Shown one piece after another: positions 63,864-64,000 of a stretch of DNA of 64,000 nt; position 1 is the first letter of the stretch; every line of letters starts with the position of its first letter. Under the pieces are notes generated by a model that saw only the letters and a list, made by a program, of their open reading frames with translations, was not told the DNA's origin and searched no databases. The translations under genes and the position numbers were made by a program. Source of the stretch: Lates calcarifer. Taxonomy: Eukaryota; Chordata; Actinopteri; Centropomidae. The stretch spans positions 10,751,132-10,815,131 of the forward strand of contig NC_066838.1 of assembly GCF_001640805.2 (NCBI RefSeq), written 5' to 3'.

Positions 63864-63896
<33 letters not shown>
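63864..63896 (+). repeat. (TG)n microsatellite
   Basis: This is an uninterrupted TG run of about 16 units close to the right edge of the window. Confidence 0.95.
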
Positions 63897-63899
<3 letters not shown>

Positions 63900-64000
63900 A
63901 TGACAGAGAGAAAGAGACAGGGGGGGGAGACAAAATGTGCCCCTCTAGCCTTTGTAATTATCTGCCAATTTTCTCTCCGTCAGTTGCCTTTATCATCCCT

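Overview
This is eukaryotic nuclear DNA from a vertebrate, most likely a ray-finned fish. It contains short exons with GT/AG boundaries separated by kilobase introns, many CA/TG microsatellites, and several decayed dispersed repeats that I recognise from acanthomorph (perch-like) teleost genomes. There is no bacterial, phage or CRISPR-type organisation. Repeat and gene family names come from memory of consensus patterns, because no search could be run.

The only protein-coding gene I can support is the 5' half of a contactin gene on the minus strand (neural cell-adhesion molecule, Ig superfamily). Seven coding exons join in frame from an ATG at 31037 down to a splice donor at 1926-1927. They give 317 codons: a signal peptide followed by three complete Ig domains. 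The remaining Ig domains, the fibronectin type III domains and the GPI-anchor signal must lie beyond base 1. The protein belongs to the CNTN3/4/5/6 subfamily. CNTN6 fits best by signal peptide and several short signatures, but CNTN3 and CNTN4 features are mixed in, so the paralogue call is moderate.

Upstream, a CpG-rich block at about 38.86-39.40 kb is the probable promoter and first exon. A consensus donor at 38811-38812 and an acceptor at 31127-31128 suggest a non-coding exon 1 spliced to the ATG-bearing exon 2. If they are joined directly, the leader carries a 38-codon upstream ORF that crosses the splice junction and stops 26 nt before the main ATG.

Layout from low to high coordinate: intron 8 (1-1927), exons 8, 7 and 6 (1.9-3.6 kb), intron 5 (8.5 kb), exon 5 (12.1 kb), intron 4 (7.8 kb), exon 4 (20.0 kb), intron 3 (3 kb), exon 3 (23.2 kb), intron 2 (7.6 kb), exon 2 (31.0 kb), intron 1 (7.7 kb), exon 1/promoter (38.8-39.4 kb). 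About 24.6 kb of non-coding upstream DNA follows, with no recognisable host gene. It holds two LINE reverse-transcriptase remnants in opposite orientation (42.9-44.6 kb), several MITE/SINE-like copies and most of the window's microsatellites.

The most notable structures are the spliced uORF, a 103-bp inverted repeat pair in intron 1 (37.1/37.8 kb), a 385-bp element with long terminal inverted repeats in intron 2 (28.1-28.5 kb), and back-to-back copies of one fish repeat in intron 5 (5.0-5.6 kb). I see no convincing new multi-gene system; most of the window is ordinary intron and intergenic sequence.
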